Of a DNA stretch of 13,246 nucleotides, positions 1 to 7,444 are shown piece by piece. The position numbers and the translations under genes were made by a program. Under the pieces are notes generated by a model. It saw only the letters and a list, made by a program, of their open reading frames with translations, made no database searches and was not told the DNA's origin. Source of the DNA: Hyphomicrobiales bacterium (GTDB lineage: Bacteria > Pseudomonadota > Alphaproteobacteria > Rhizobiales > Xanthobacteraceae); contig JAFKKQ010000325.1 in assembly GCA_017304505.1 (NCBI GenBank), positions 1 through 13,246 on the forward strand, given 5' to 3'. Numbering within the stretch: position 1 is the stretch's first letter; every line of letters starts with the position of its first letter.

Positions 1-858
1 CACGACGTCGATGAAGAACGGCAGCACCTCTTCCAGCACCAGGAGCGCGATGGCTCCGATTACGGGGCCGAACACAGTGCCCATGCGGCCCAGCACCGCC
101 ATGACAATGAGATCGCCGGACCGTGTCCAGTGCATGATCGCGGGGCTGATGAAATCGGTGTGGTTGGCGAGCAGCGCGCCCGCCAGTCCGCACATCACCC
201 CGGCGACGACGAAGCAGACAAGCTTGTAGCGGAACGTCGGAAAGCCGATGGCGCGCATCCGGCGGTCGTTGGAGCTCGCGCCCTGGATCGCCATGCCGAA
301 GCGCGAGTTGACCAGCCGCCAGACGATATAAAGCGTCAGCAGGAGCAGGGCGAAGCACAGGTAGTAGAAGAAGGTCTTGTTCGACAGATCGAACCAGCCG
401 CCGAACTGGCTGCGCTTATAGATCGTGAGTCCGTCGTCGCCACCATAGCGATCAAGCCCGATGGCGACGTAGTAGATCATCTGCGCAAAGGCGAGCGTGA
501 TCATGATGAAATAGACGCCGCGCGTGCGCAGGCTGAGCGCGCCGACACCGAGCGCGAACAGCCCCGAGGCGACAAGCGCCACCGGCCACTGCACGAAACC
601 CGAGTTGATGCCCTCTTTCGCCAGGATGCCGACAGCATAGCCGCCGATTCCAAGATATGCAGCGTGGCCGAAGCTCACCATGCCGCCGAAACCCATGATG
701 AGATTCAGGCTCACCGCCGCGATCGCCAGGATGACGATGCGGGTGAACAGCGACATCAGGAAGTAGTTGCCGGTGAGCGCCGAATAGACCGGCACCAGCG
801 CGAGAAGCAGCAGCAACGCGACGACGACGGCGTTGCGCGGGGTGGCGACGGCCGTCAT
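1..858 (-). CDS. livM: Branched-chain amino acid-type ABC transporter permease, LivM family (3' end outside window)
   Basis: This is an inner-membrane permease subunit of a LivHMGF-type ABC importer, pairing with LivH. It starts with ATG at 858 and stays open to position 1: 286 codons are visible, against roughly 320-350 for the family, so a short C-terminal part is missing. Successive hydrophobic segments are seen, starting with a run of V, A and L at about residues 10-22. The conserved LivM stretch NLIMGFGGMVSFGHAAYLGI follows, with RTRGVYFIMITLAFAQM further on and a later region of the form WRLVNSRFGMAIQGASSNDR. Its start codon overlaps the livH stop (ATGA, 855-858), so translation is probably coupled. 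ATPase genes (livG, livF) would be expected beyond the left edge. The substrate could be amino acids or, given the neighbouring aromatic acid-CoA ligase, an aromatic carboxylate; the sequence cannot decide this. Confidence 0.93.
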   Translation of the reverse strand, partial: MTAVATPRNAVVVALLLLLALVPVYSALTGNYFLMSLFTRIVILAIAAVSLNLIMGFGGMVSFGHAAYLGIGGYAVGILAKEGINSGFVQWPVALVASGLFALGVGALSLRTRGVYFIMITLAFAQMIYYVAIGLDRYGGDDGLTIYKRSQFGGWFDLSNKTFFYYLCFALLLLTLYIVWRLVNSRFGMAIQGASSNDRRMRAIGFPTFRYKLVCFVVAGVMCGLAGALLANHTDFISPAIMHWTRSGDLIVMAVLGRMGTVFGPVIGAIALLVLEEVLPFFIDVV

Positions 859-1772
859 TTGCTGGCCGCCGGGAACAGACCTTCGGGCCGGAAGACAAGG
901 ACGGCGGCCATCAGCATATAAATCAGCATCGAGGATAGCGACGGACCCAGGCTCGATGCCGCGCTGTAGCTGACGTAGCTGCGCACCATATCGGGAATGA
1001 AGGCGCGGCCGAGCGTGTCGATCAGGCCGACGATGATCGCCGCGACAAACGCACCCCGGATCGATCCGATGCCGCCGATGATGATGACGACGAAGGCCAG
1101 GATCAGGATGTTTTCGCCCATGCCGATCTGCACGGTGAGGATCGGCGCCTGCATCAACCCGGCGAAGCCTGCCAGCGCCGCACCGAGCCCAAACACCAGC
1201 GTATAAAGCAGCTTGATGTTGACGCCCAGCGCGCCGACCATTTCGCGGTTGGATGCGCCGGCGCGGATCAGCATGCCGATGCGGGTTCGCATCACCAGAA
1301 CATAAAGCAACAGCGCAACCACAAGCGTCGCCGCGATGATGACCAGGCGATAGACTGGATAATGGACGCCGGGCAGCACCTGCACGGCGGAAAGCATCTC
1401 GCTCGGCAGCGGCAATGTCATGCCGGCCGGCCCCCAGATCAGCCGCACCAACTCATTGAAGAACAACAGCAAGCCGAAGGTCGCCAGCACATGATCGAGA
1501 TGGCTGCGGCCGTAGAGCGGCCGGATGGCGATCAGCTCCAGCACCATGCCGCAGATCAGCGCGGCGACCAGCGCCAGCGCCGCGCCAGCGACAAAGCTGC
1601 CGGTCCATGCGGCAAAGGTCGCGGCGAAATAGGCGCCGATCATGTAGAGCGAGCCGTGCGCCAGGTTGACCAGATCCATAATGCCGAAAATCAGCGTCAA
1701 CCCGGCCGCCAGCAGAAACAGCAGCATGCCAAGCTGAATGCCGTTCAGGCATTGTTCGATGAAATAGAGCAT
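855..1772 (-). CDS. livH: Branched-chain amino acid-type ABC transporter permease, LivH family
   Basis: This is the second permease subunit of the LivHMGF-type importer, 305 aa, a normal length for the family. The N-terminus (IQLGMLLFLLAAGLTLIFGI, then MDLVNLAHGSLYMIGAY) is the classical LivH opening, with the conserved NLAHGSLYM motif. Further hallmarks are LLLFFNELVRLIWGP in the first half, MRTRIGMLIRAGASNREMV in the cytoplasmic loop that contacts the ATPase, and GGIGSIRGAFVAAIIVGL near the C-terminus. About eight hydrophobic segments can be seen. Only a weak purine-rich stretch precedes the ATG. The gene lies 237 nt downstream of the broken binding-protein gene, from which it is separated by an intrinsic terminator, and overlaps livM by 4 nt. 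Both permeases are intact although the adjacent binding protein is not. Confidence 0.95.
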   Translation of the reverse strand: MLYFIEQCLNGIQLGMLLFLLAAGLTLIFGIMDLVNLAHGSLYMIGAYFAATFAAWTGSFVAGAALALVAALICGMVLELIAIRPLYGRSHLDHVLATFGLLLFFNELVRLIWGPAGMTLPLPSEMLSAVQVLPGVHYPVYRLVIIAATLVVALLLYVLVMRTRIGMLIRAGASNREMVGALGVNIKLLYTLVFGLGAALAGFAGLMQAPILTVQIGMGENILILAFVVIIIGGIGSIRGAFVAAIIVGLIDTLGRAFIPDMVRSYVSYSAASSLGPSLSSMLIYMLMAAVLVFRPEGLFPAASK

Positions 1773-1953
1773 CGTGTTCGTCCGACTGGACCTCGAGAAA
1801 AGCGGGCCTTACAGCCGCGGACTCCCGTGTTGCTCCGTCATACCCAACTTCATGCCGGCGGCTCGCCTGGAAACGCACCGCCCACCGATCGGGACGGCCG
1901 GGAGAAAGCCAAGCCTTGATGACGGCGGGGACCGATCAATCCATGAGACCCGT

Positions 1954-1992
1954 CAAAAAAACAAGACGGCAGAAGCGCGCGCTTCCGCCGTC
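1954..1992 (-). terminator. Intrinsic terminator after the livK-like gene
   Basis: Reading the minus strand, GACGGC (1992-1987) pairs with GCCGTC (1970-1965) and GAAGC (1985-1981) with GCTTC (1976-1972), around one mismatch and a GCGC loop. The hairpin is followed after three bases by seven T (plus-strand A run 1955-1961). It starts 17 bases after the stop codon at 2010. It separates the binding-protein gene from livH, so livHM must rely on read-through or on a promoter of their own. On the plus strand there is no T run, so it works in one direction only. Confidence 0.88.
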
Positions 1993-2009
1993 CTGCCATC
2001 ACCGTCCGA

Positions 2010-3132
2010 TCACTTCGGCATATGGCACTGTGCCACGTGCTTATCCTGGTCGTCCTTGACGATCAAAGCGACGGTTTTCATTCGGTACTCGTTGCCGTCC
2101 TTGACCGCATCTTGCAGGTAGAAGTTCTGGATCGGCATGTGGTTGGGGCCGAACCTGAAGTTGCCGCGCACCGACTTGAAATCGGCCTTCTCCATCGCCT
2201 TGCGGAGAGCGGCCTTGTCGCTGACGTTGCCCTTGGTCTGCTTCAGCGCACTGTCGATCAGCATCGCTGCGTCGTAGGTCTGAGACCCGTAGAACGACGG
2301 GTTGATCTTGTACTTGGTCTTGTAGTCGGCGACGTACTTCTTGTTGGCATCGTTCGGCAGATCGCTGACCCATTGCTGCGCGCCCGGAATGCCGACGGCG
2401 AGATCCTTCAACCGCGGCAGCGACAGGTCGTCGATGGTGAACGCGGTGTAGAGCGGAATCTGACCCTTCAGGCCGGATTGCGCATACTGGGTGACGAATT
2501 GGACACCGGCGCCGCCGGGATAAAACGCAAAGATCGCGTCGGGCTTGGCGGCTCGCGCCTTCGACAGCTCCGCGGAGAAGTCGAGTTGATCCGGCCAACG
2601 GGTCAGTTCGCGCCCGACGATCTTGCCCTTGAAGGTGGCGGCGACGCCTTCCAGCATGTCCTTGCCGGCCGCGTAATTCGGGCCGATCAGGAACGCGGTC
2701 TTCACGCCCTTCTGGTTCATGTAAAGACCGACCGCCTGCGGCGTCTGGTCATTGTTCCAGGAGGGCGTTGGTGATGACGGTGAAGGTCTTGGAATCCACC
2801 AGCGGCTTGAGCGACGCCAGCAACACGTTCGACCAGATGTAGCCGACCATGAAATCGACCTTGTCGGCCTGGATCAGCTTCTCGGTCTTCTGCTTGCCGA
2901 TCTCCGGCTTGAGCTGGTCGTCCTCGTAGATGACTTCGACCGGCAAGCCCCCAAGCTTGCGGCCGAGATGGTCGAGCGCAAGCTCGAACGAGTTGCGCAT
3001 GTCGTTGCCGATCGCGGCAACCGGCCCGCTGAAGGTGCTGACGAAACCGACCTTGATCGTCTTCTGCTGCGCCGCGGCCGGGGCCGCAGCCAACGCCGCA
3101 ACAGCGCAAGCCGCAAGGAGTACGCGCTTCAT
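2010..3132 (-). pseudogene. LivK-like ABC transporter substrate-binding protein, broken by an internal deletion and frameshift
   Basis: This would be the periplasmic binding protein feeding LivHM (Periplas_BP_6 type). The start is ATG at 3132, with a strong GGAGGG site at 3138-3143. Residues 1-22 or so form a signal peptide (MKRVLLAACAVAALAAAPAAA), followed by IKVGFVSTFSGPVAAIGNDM, typical of the family. The frame runs to KTFTVITNALLEQ and stops at 2749. The rest of the protein continues in another frame: NNDQTPQAVGLYMNQKGVKT and on to a C-terminal QCHMPK ending at 2010. Homologues normally carry a stretch resembling GPS-(about 8 residues)-C-(about 6)-TSW between ITNA and NDQ. Here that stretch is gone, implying loss of about 50 nt around 2755-2762. 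The 1123-nt total is not divisible by three. The mature protein keeps only one cysteine, at its C-terminus; its usual partner would lie in the missing piece. It is probably a recent loss-of-function allele, or an assembly error. Confidence 0.85.
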
Positions 3133-3167
3133 GGATACCCTCCGAAGGTAAGACGTTATAGGCAAGC

Positions 3168-4799
3168 TTAGCGCGAGGGCGCCTCGTCGCGCAATTTGAA
3201 GCGCTGGATCTTGCCGGTCGCGGTCTTTGGCAAGTCGGGGCGAAATTCGATCCAACGGGGATATTTATAGGGGGCCAGCTTGGATTTGACGTGGTCCTGG
3301 AGCATCCGCGACATCAGGTCACGAGCGGCGGCGTCTGCGACTTTCGTCTGATCCTTGAGCACCACGAACGCCTTGGGCTTCACCAGCCCCTCGCCGTCGA
3401 GCCAGGCCACCACCGCGGCCTCGAGCACGTCCGGGTGGGTGGCGAGCGCCCCCTCGACCTCGAACGGCGACACGTACATCCCGGACACCTTCAGCATGTC
3501 ATCGCGGCGGCCGCAGTAAACGAAATAGCCCTCCTCGTCCTCGACATACTTGTCGCCCGAGCGCGTCCATTCGCCCAGGAAGGTCGAGCGCGACTGCTCG
3601 CGATTGTTCCAGTACATGACCGCGCCGGTCGGGCCGGCGATCAGCAATTCGCCCATCTCGCCGCGCGGCACCGGCTGACCGTCGTCGCCGACAAGCTTGC
3701 AGGCGTAGCCCGGGACCGGCTTGCCGGTGGTGCCGTATTTCACATCGCCGTCGCGGTTGGAGAGAAAGATGTGCAGCATCTCGGTCGAGCCGATGCCATC
3801 CAGGATGTCCACGCCGTAACGCTCGACCCAGCGCCGGCCGACATCGGTCGGCAGCGCTTCGCCCGCCGACACGCAGCGGCGCAACTTCAATTCCGCACGC
3901 GACGGTGCGTTCGGGCTCGCGAGGAACGCGGCATAGAATGTCGGCACGGCGTAGAACACGGTGACGGGATGCTGGCGCAGCAGCGCGGTGACGCTGTCCG
4001 GCGTCGGCCGGTCCGCCAGCAGCACCGTGCAGGCGCCGGCCGACATCGGAAAGGTCAGCGCGTTGCCAAGCCCGTAGGCGAAGAACAGCTTTGCCACCGA
4101 ATAGCAGACATCGCTCTCGGTGATGCCGAGGAACGGCCCGCCGTAGAGGTCATCGGTCAGCTTGAGATCGGCATGGACGTGCACTGCACCCTTGGGCTTT
4201 CCCGTCGAGCCCGAGGTGTAGAGCCAGAACGCGATGTCGTCGCTCACAGTCGGCGCGGTCCGGTCGTCCGGCCGGGCCGCGGAGATCAGGCCCTCGAAAC
4301 GCTTGAGTCCGTGCGCGCTGTCCCCGGAGACGATCACCTGCTCGAGATCGGGGCATTCGTCGATCAATTTCTGGAATTTCGGATATAACACTTCCGACAC
4401 CACCAGCACGCGGGCGCGGCTGTCGGCCAGCATGAAGCGGTAGTCCTCCTCGGTCATGAGCGTGTTGACGGGCACGGCGACGACGCCGGCCTTGAGGCAG
4501 CCGAGGAAGGCGGTGGGCCAGTCGATGGTGTCGGTCAGCGCGATCAGCACGCGCTCCTCGCGATGCACGCCAAGCGCCCGCAACACCGCAACAAATCGGG
4601 CCACGCGATCGGCGAGCGCGCCGTAAGTCCACACGCCGCGCGGGTCGATGAAAGCCGGCTTGCCCGCACGCCCGGCCTTCAAGTTCCGGCCGAGGATGTC
4701 GGCGGCGAAATTGTAATCCCGCGGGATCGCGCCCACGCGCGCCGTGGCCCTGTTGGGCACCGCGGCATCCGCCCGCACATTCGTCTTGGCAAGAGCCAT
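3168..4799 (-). CDS. Benzoate-CoA ligase family protein (aromatic acid:CoA ligase)
   Basis: This cytoplasmic ANL-superfamily enzyme activates an aromatic carboxylate to its CoA thioester through an acyl-adenylate. With ATG at 4799 it is 543 aa; 4805 is the alternative start. The AMP-binding P-loop YTSGSTGKPKG is at residues 194-204. GIGSTEMLHIFLSNRDGD, followed by YGTTGKPVPGY, is the signature of the benzoate-CoA ligase family. The hinge/A8 region WTRSGDKYVEDEEGYF...GRRDDMLKVSG is complete, and the C-terminal catalytic lysine lies in TATGKIQRFK (about K530). The frame extends upstream to 4853, but that start would precede the predicted -10, so 4799 or 4805 is preferred. The gene is 35 nt upstream of the livK-like gene on the same strand. 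Benzoate, a hydroxybenzoate or 2-aminobenzoate are all possible substrates; the sequence alone does not choose. Confidence 0.92.
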   Translation of the reverse strand: MALAKTNVRADAAVPNRATARVGAIPRDYNFAADILGRNLKAGRAGKPAFIDPRGVWTYGALADRVARFVAVLRALGVHREERVLIALTDTIDWPTAFLGCLKAGVVAVPVNTLMTEEDYRFMLADSRARVLVVSEVLYPKFQKLIDECPDLEQVIVSGDSAHGLKRFEGLISAARPDDRTAPTVSDDIAFWLYTSGSTGKPKGAVHVHADLKLTDDLYGGPFLGITESDVCYSVAKLFFAYGLGNALTFPMSAGACTVLLADRPTPDSVTALLRQHPVTVFYAVPTFYAAFLASPNAPSRAELKLRRCVSAGEALPTDVGRRWVERYGVDILDGIGSTEMLHIFLSNRDGDVKYGTTGKPVPGYACKLVGDDGQPVPRGEMGELLIAGPTGAVMYWNNREQSRSTFLGEWTRSGDKYVEDEEGYFVYCGRRDDMLKVSGMYVSPFEVEGALATHPDVLEAAVVAWLDGEGLVKPKAFVVLKDQTKVADAAARDLMSRMLQDHVKSKLAPYKYPRWIEFRPDLPKTATGKIQRFKLRDEAPSR

Positions 4800-4824
4800 T
4801 CGCATCCCCACGGAAAGATGGAGT

Positions 4825-4853
4825 ATTATGCAAGCGGCCTTGCAAAGCCGCAA
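4825..4853 (-). promoter_or_regulatory. Promoter of the aromatic acid-CoA ligase gene
   Basis: On the minus strand, TTGCGG (4853-4848) and CATAAT (4830-4825) are separated by exactly 17 bp, a good sigma-70-type arrangement. The predicted transcription start is near 4818, leaving an 18-nt leader that contains a GGGG purine stretch before the ATG at 4799. This supports 4799 over the upstream start at 4853. A palindrome overlaps the -10 and spacer. Confidence 0.6.
4829..4844. promoter_or_regulatory. Perfect TGCA-ended palindrome, probable operator
   Basis: TGCAAG-CGGC-CTTGCA is a perfect 6+6 bp inverted repeat with a 4-bp centre. It covers part of the -10 and most of the spacer of the ligase promoter, a position suited to repression. 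TGCA elements are known in operators of the benzoate regulators BzdR and BoxR of Azoarcus. Assigning this site to such a regulator is inference, and no regulator gene is in the window. Confidence 0.5.
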
Positions 4854-4897
4854 TATCCGCCATCACACCTGCGACGATCCGTTTGGAGTTTGCATCG

Positions 4898-6070
4898 ATG
4901 ATCCTGAGCCGCGACCGCATCCTCACGACCCACGTCGGCAGCCTGCCGCGCAACGAAAAGCTGTCCGACCTCCTGATGTCGCAGGAGGAAGGCAAGAGCT
5001 ACGATCCGAAGATGTTGGCGGACGAGATGGACAAAGCCGTTCGTCACGTGGTCGGCAAGCAACTCGAAGCCGGCATCGACGTCGGCAACGACGGCGAGCA
5101 GCAGCGCGTCGGCTTCCAGACTTATGTGCCGCAGCGCATGTCCGGCTTCGGCGGCATCTCCAAGCGCCGTCGCGGTCAGGAGTTCGAGGAGTTTCCCGAT
5201 CTGCTGGCCTATCTGGTGCGCCGCTTTCCGCAGCAGACCAAGGGACAGCATGCCGCGCCCGAGGCGCAGTCCGCCATCAAATACAAGGACCTGAAGCCGA
5301 TCCAGGACGAGACCGCGCGGCTCAACAAGATTGCCGACGAGTTGCATGCCTTCAGCGCGCGTTTCATGACGGCGGCGTCGCCCGGCATCATCTCCACCAC
5401 AATGCTCAACGCGCATTACGAATCGCACGATGCCTATCTCGACGCCATCGCCGACGAGATGAGCAAGGAATACCAGGCGATCCACGATGCCGGACTGATC
5501 CTGCAAATCGATGCGCCCGATCTCGCGATGGATCGCACCATGATGTATCGCGACCTGTCCGACAGCGAGTTCGTCAAGCGTTGCGAGCGCCACGTTGCGG
5601 CCATCAACCGGGGTATTCGGGGCATCCCGCACGACCGCGTGCGGCTGCATGTCTGCTACGGCAACTGGGAAGGCCCGCACATCCACGACATCCCGCTGGA
5701 GAAAATTCTGCCGGCGCTCTACACCGCCAACGTCGGCGCGCTGACCATCGAGTTCTCCAACCCGCGCCACGCCCACGAATATTCCGCGATCAAGAAGCAC
5801 AAACTGCCGGACCACATGATCCTCGTTCCGGGTGTTGTGGAAACGACGTCGAACTTCGTCGAACATCCCGAAGTGGTGGCGCGGCGGATCGAGGAGGCGG
5901 TGGCCGCGGTCGGCGATCGCGAGCGGGTGATCGCCTCGACCGATTGCGGCTTCGGCACCTTCACCAAGCGCGAATGGGTGATCGAGCCGGTGGTCTGGCT
6001 CAAGCTGAAGTCGATCCGCCAAGGCGCCGACATTGCCTCGCAGAGGCTGTGGGGCAAGAAGGTCGCCTAG
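4898..6070 (+). CDS. Short cobalamin-independent methionine synthase-like (MetE C-terminal/EaCoMT type) zinc methyltransferase
   Basis: This 390-aa cytoplasmic protein matches the catalytic barrel of the MetE/UROD-like superfamily without the N-terminal MetE domain, as in archaeal MetE and epoxyalkane:coenzyme M transferase (about 370-390 aa). The start is ATG at 4898, with GGAG at 4885-4888; a TTG at 4883 in the same frame is less likely because it lies on the SD. The opening ILTTHVGSLPR is the usual folate/thiol-site start of this family. Candidate zinc ligands are H251 and C253 (LHVCYGNW), E285 (TIEFSN) and C350 (TDCGFG), the same His-x-Cys...Glu...Cys order as in MetE. It probably alkylates or dealkylates a thiol, but the acceptor and donor are unknown. 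It is divergent from the ligase gene and heads the plus-strand cluster. A role in methionine synthesis is unproven, because such paralogues often serve catabolism. Confidence 0.85.
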   Translation: MILSRDRILTTHVGSLPRNEKLSDLLMSQEEGKSYDPKMLADEMDKAVRHVVGKQLEAGIDVGNDGEQQRVGFQTYVPQRMSGFGGISKRRRGQEFEEFPDLLAYLVRRFPQQTKGQHAAPEAQSAIKYKDLKPIQDETARLNKIADELHAFSARFMTAASPGIISTTMLNAHYESHDAYLDAIADEMSKEYQAIHDAGLILQIDAPDLAMDRTMMYRDLSDSEFVKRCERHVAAINRGIRGIPHDRVRLHVCYGNWEGPHIHDIPLEKILPALYTANVGALTIEFSNPRHAHEYSAIKKHKLPDHMILVPGVVETTSNFVEHPEVVARRIEEAVAAVGDRERVIASTDCGFGTFTKREWVIEPVVWLKLKSIRQGADIASQRLWGKKVA

Positions 6071-6084
6071 CAGAAGTTGCGGTG

Positions 6085-6113
6085 GCGCGGTGCAGCCACC
6101 GGCTGCATCGCGC
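6085..6113 (+). other. Strong 13-bp hairpin downstream of the MetE-like gene
   Basis: Bases 6085-6097 pair with 6101-6113 (GCGCGGTGCAGCC with GGCTGCATCGCGC), with one G-T wobble and a 3-base loop. It begins 14 bases after the stop codon. No T run follows, so it is not a textbook intrinsic terminator. It may protect the 3' end or assist termination between this gene and the next. Confidence 0.55.
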
Positions 6114-6246
6114 AGCAAGCGCCGGCGATTTGCCGCACGGCTGTTGCCCATCGTCCCATCTTGCCGTCACAATCGGCATGTCGGCGGCGTTGAGACGGGG
6201 CATCGCAGACATCCGATCCGCAGCCCGTCTGAGGCGAGGACAGCCG

Positions 6247-7221
6247 ATGCGACGGATTGCGACAGCCGCGTTGCTGATTGCGTTGACGATGATAACGGCG
6301 CCGTTCCCGGCGCGTGCCGCCGATTACCCCGACAGACCCATCCGCATGGTCGTGCCTTATCCGCCGGGCGGCGTGCTCGACACCTCTGCGCGCATCATCG
6401 GGCGCAAGTTGGGCAGCCTGCTCGGTCAACAGATCGTCATCGAAAACAAGCCCGGCGCCAGCGGCACGCTGGGCGCCGCGACAGTGGTGAAGGCCGACGC
6501 TGACGGTTACACACTGCTGCTGACGACCGGCGATCTCGTCACCATGCCGAGCCTTCTGCCGGCCGCAACCTTCGACTCGAACAAGGATCTTCTGCCGATC
6601 GCAATGGTTGGCAGCGCGCCGATGGCGCTGGTCGCCAACGTCAACGCGCCGTTCAACAACGCGAAGGAACTGGTCGCCGCTGCGAAGGCTGCGCCGGGCA
6701 CCATCAGTTACGGCATCCCGGGGATCGGAACGATCAACCACGTCGCAGCCGAATGGTTCTTCCACGCCGCCGGCATCAAGCTGCAACCCGTTCCCTACCG
6801 GGGCAGTGCGCAGCTCGTGAACAGCGTTGCCGCCGGCGACATTCCGCTCGGCATCATCGCGCCATCCACGGCGAAATCGTTGGTCGAGGCCCACAAGCTC
6901 AAGGTCATCGGCCTGAGCGGCAAGCGGCGCCCGTCGTTCCTGCCTGCGTCGTGGGCGACATTCGCTGAAAGCGGCTTTGACGTCGATGCGCTGTTGTGGA
7001 TCGGGGTCTTCGCTCCGGTGGGCACCCCCGAACCCATCATGAAACGGATCGGAGAGGAGTTGGCCCGCGCCACGGCCGACCCGGAGGTCAAGAAGCTGCT
7101 CAACACCGCGGGGATCGACGTCGAAAACATGGCCCAGCCGGAATTTGGAAAATACATCCGTATGGATACCGCCCGCTACGACGACATCATTCGCAAAACG
7201 GGAATCCAGATCAAACGCTGA
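6247..7221 (+). CDS. Bug/TctC-family tripartite tricarboxylate transporter substrate-binding protein (first copy)
   Basis: This is a periplasmic solute-binding protein of the Bug family, 324 aa, the standard length. ATG at 6247 follows CGAGGA at 6235-6240. Residues 1-24 form a signal peptide (MRRIATAALLIALTMITAPF...ARA) with a probable cut before ADYPDRPI. The first ligand loop is PYPPGGVLD at 37-45, where the family holds carboxylates. NKPGASGTLGA, then IPGIGTINHVAAEW and VPYRGSAQ, are further family motifs. No TctA or TctB membrane partner is present; orphan Bug proteins are common in proteobacteria, some acting as sensors. It is followed 223 nt later by a paralogue of identical length and about two-thirds identity. 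A 7-bp inverted repeat (6193-6199 with 6224-6230) lies just before its ribosome site. The ligand cannot be deduced. Confidence 0.93.
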   Translation: MRRIATAALLIALTMITAPFPARAADYPDRPIRMVVPYPPGGVLDTSARIIGRKLGSLLGQQIVIENKPGASGTLGAATVVKADADGYTLLLTTGDLVTMPSLLPAATFDSNKDLLPIAMVGSAPMALVANVNAPFNNAKELVAAAKAAPGTISYGIPGIGTINHVAAEWFFHAAGIKLQPVPYRGSAQLVNSVAAGDIPLGIIAPSTAKSLVEAHKLKVIGLSGKRRPSFLPASWATFAESGFDVDALLWIGVFAPVGTPEPIMKRIGEELARATADPEVKKLLNTAGIDVENMAQPEFGKYIRMDTARYDDIIRKTGIQIKR

Positions 7222-7264
7222 CGATTCACGGGCGGCTTGACGGACAAAGCAACGACACAAGATG

Positions 7265-7306
7265 GCAACGGCCGTGCTCGCTTTCACGGCCAAGCCTGGC
7301 CGTTGC
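7265..7306 (+). other. Overlapping alternative hairpins between the two Bug genes
   Basis: Three GGCCGT-like arms can pair in competing ways: 7270-7276 with 7285-7291 (7 bp, 8-base loop), 7286-7292 with 7297-7303 (7 bp, AGCC loop), and 7265-7273 with 7298-7306 (9 bp). The element starts 44 nt after the first Bug stop. No T run follows, so it is not a simple terminator; an attenuator, an mRNA-stabilising element or Rho-associated termination are possibilities. Confidence 0.5.
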
Positions 7307-7373
7307 AGCCATTCCAGGGCGCGCCTTTCGGCATGCTCACGCATGCGGCGCGCACTTCTTCCGATAAAAGCCC

Positions 7374-7379
7374 TATAAG
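7374..7379 (+). promoter_or_regulatory. Possible -10 element (TATAAG) before the second Bug gene
   Basis: TATAAG stands 66 nt before the start codon at 7445, but no convincing -35 is seen 16-18 bp upstream. The leader that would follow contains a perfect 10-bp palindrome, CTCGATCGAG, at 7421-7430, close to the ribosome site. It is weak evidence that the second Bug gene and the downstream transferase have their own promoter. Confidence 0.25.
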
Positions 7380-7444
7380 AGCACCGTGAAGTTCAAACGG
7401 GAGTTACGCGGATAGAGGTACTCGATCGAGCGTGGAGAGAACAA

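Noticed and set aside
2010..2720. Independent 236-aa gene starting at the internal ATG at 2720
   Set aside because: It is the C-terminal two-thirds of a periplasmic binding protein without a signal peptide; best explained as the second half of the disrupted gene.
2749..2765. Programmed ribosomal frameshift rescuing the binding protein
   Set aside because: No slippery heptamer is seen, and a segment of the protein is missing altogether, so frameshifting alone would not restore it.
3291..4388. 365-codon plus-strand open frame antisense to the ligase
   Set aside because: No recognisable domain; it mirrors the well-supported ligase coding sequence.
4800..4853. N-terminal extension of the ligase to 4853
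   Set aside because: It would place the start codon upstream of the predicted -10 and across the palindrome; 4799 is preceded by a purine stretch and gives a normal N-terminus.
4744..7221. Very long plus-strand open frame that joins the upstream region to the first Bug protein
   Set aside because: Up to about 6246 it is an arginine- and alanine-rich out-of-frame shadow of the ligase and MetE-like genes; only the part from 6247 is a real protein with its own ribosome site and signal peptide.
6067..7344. 425-codon minus-strand open frame antisense to the first Bug gene
   Set aside because: Composition is that of a high-G+C antisense shadow (R, A, D and V rich), with no family motif, and the plus-strand gene is unambiguous.
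7331..7346. GCATGC-TCAC-GCATGC as a terminator or operator
   Set aside because: Each arm is itself palindromic and short, no T run follows, and chance occurrence in this composition is likely.
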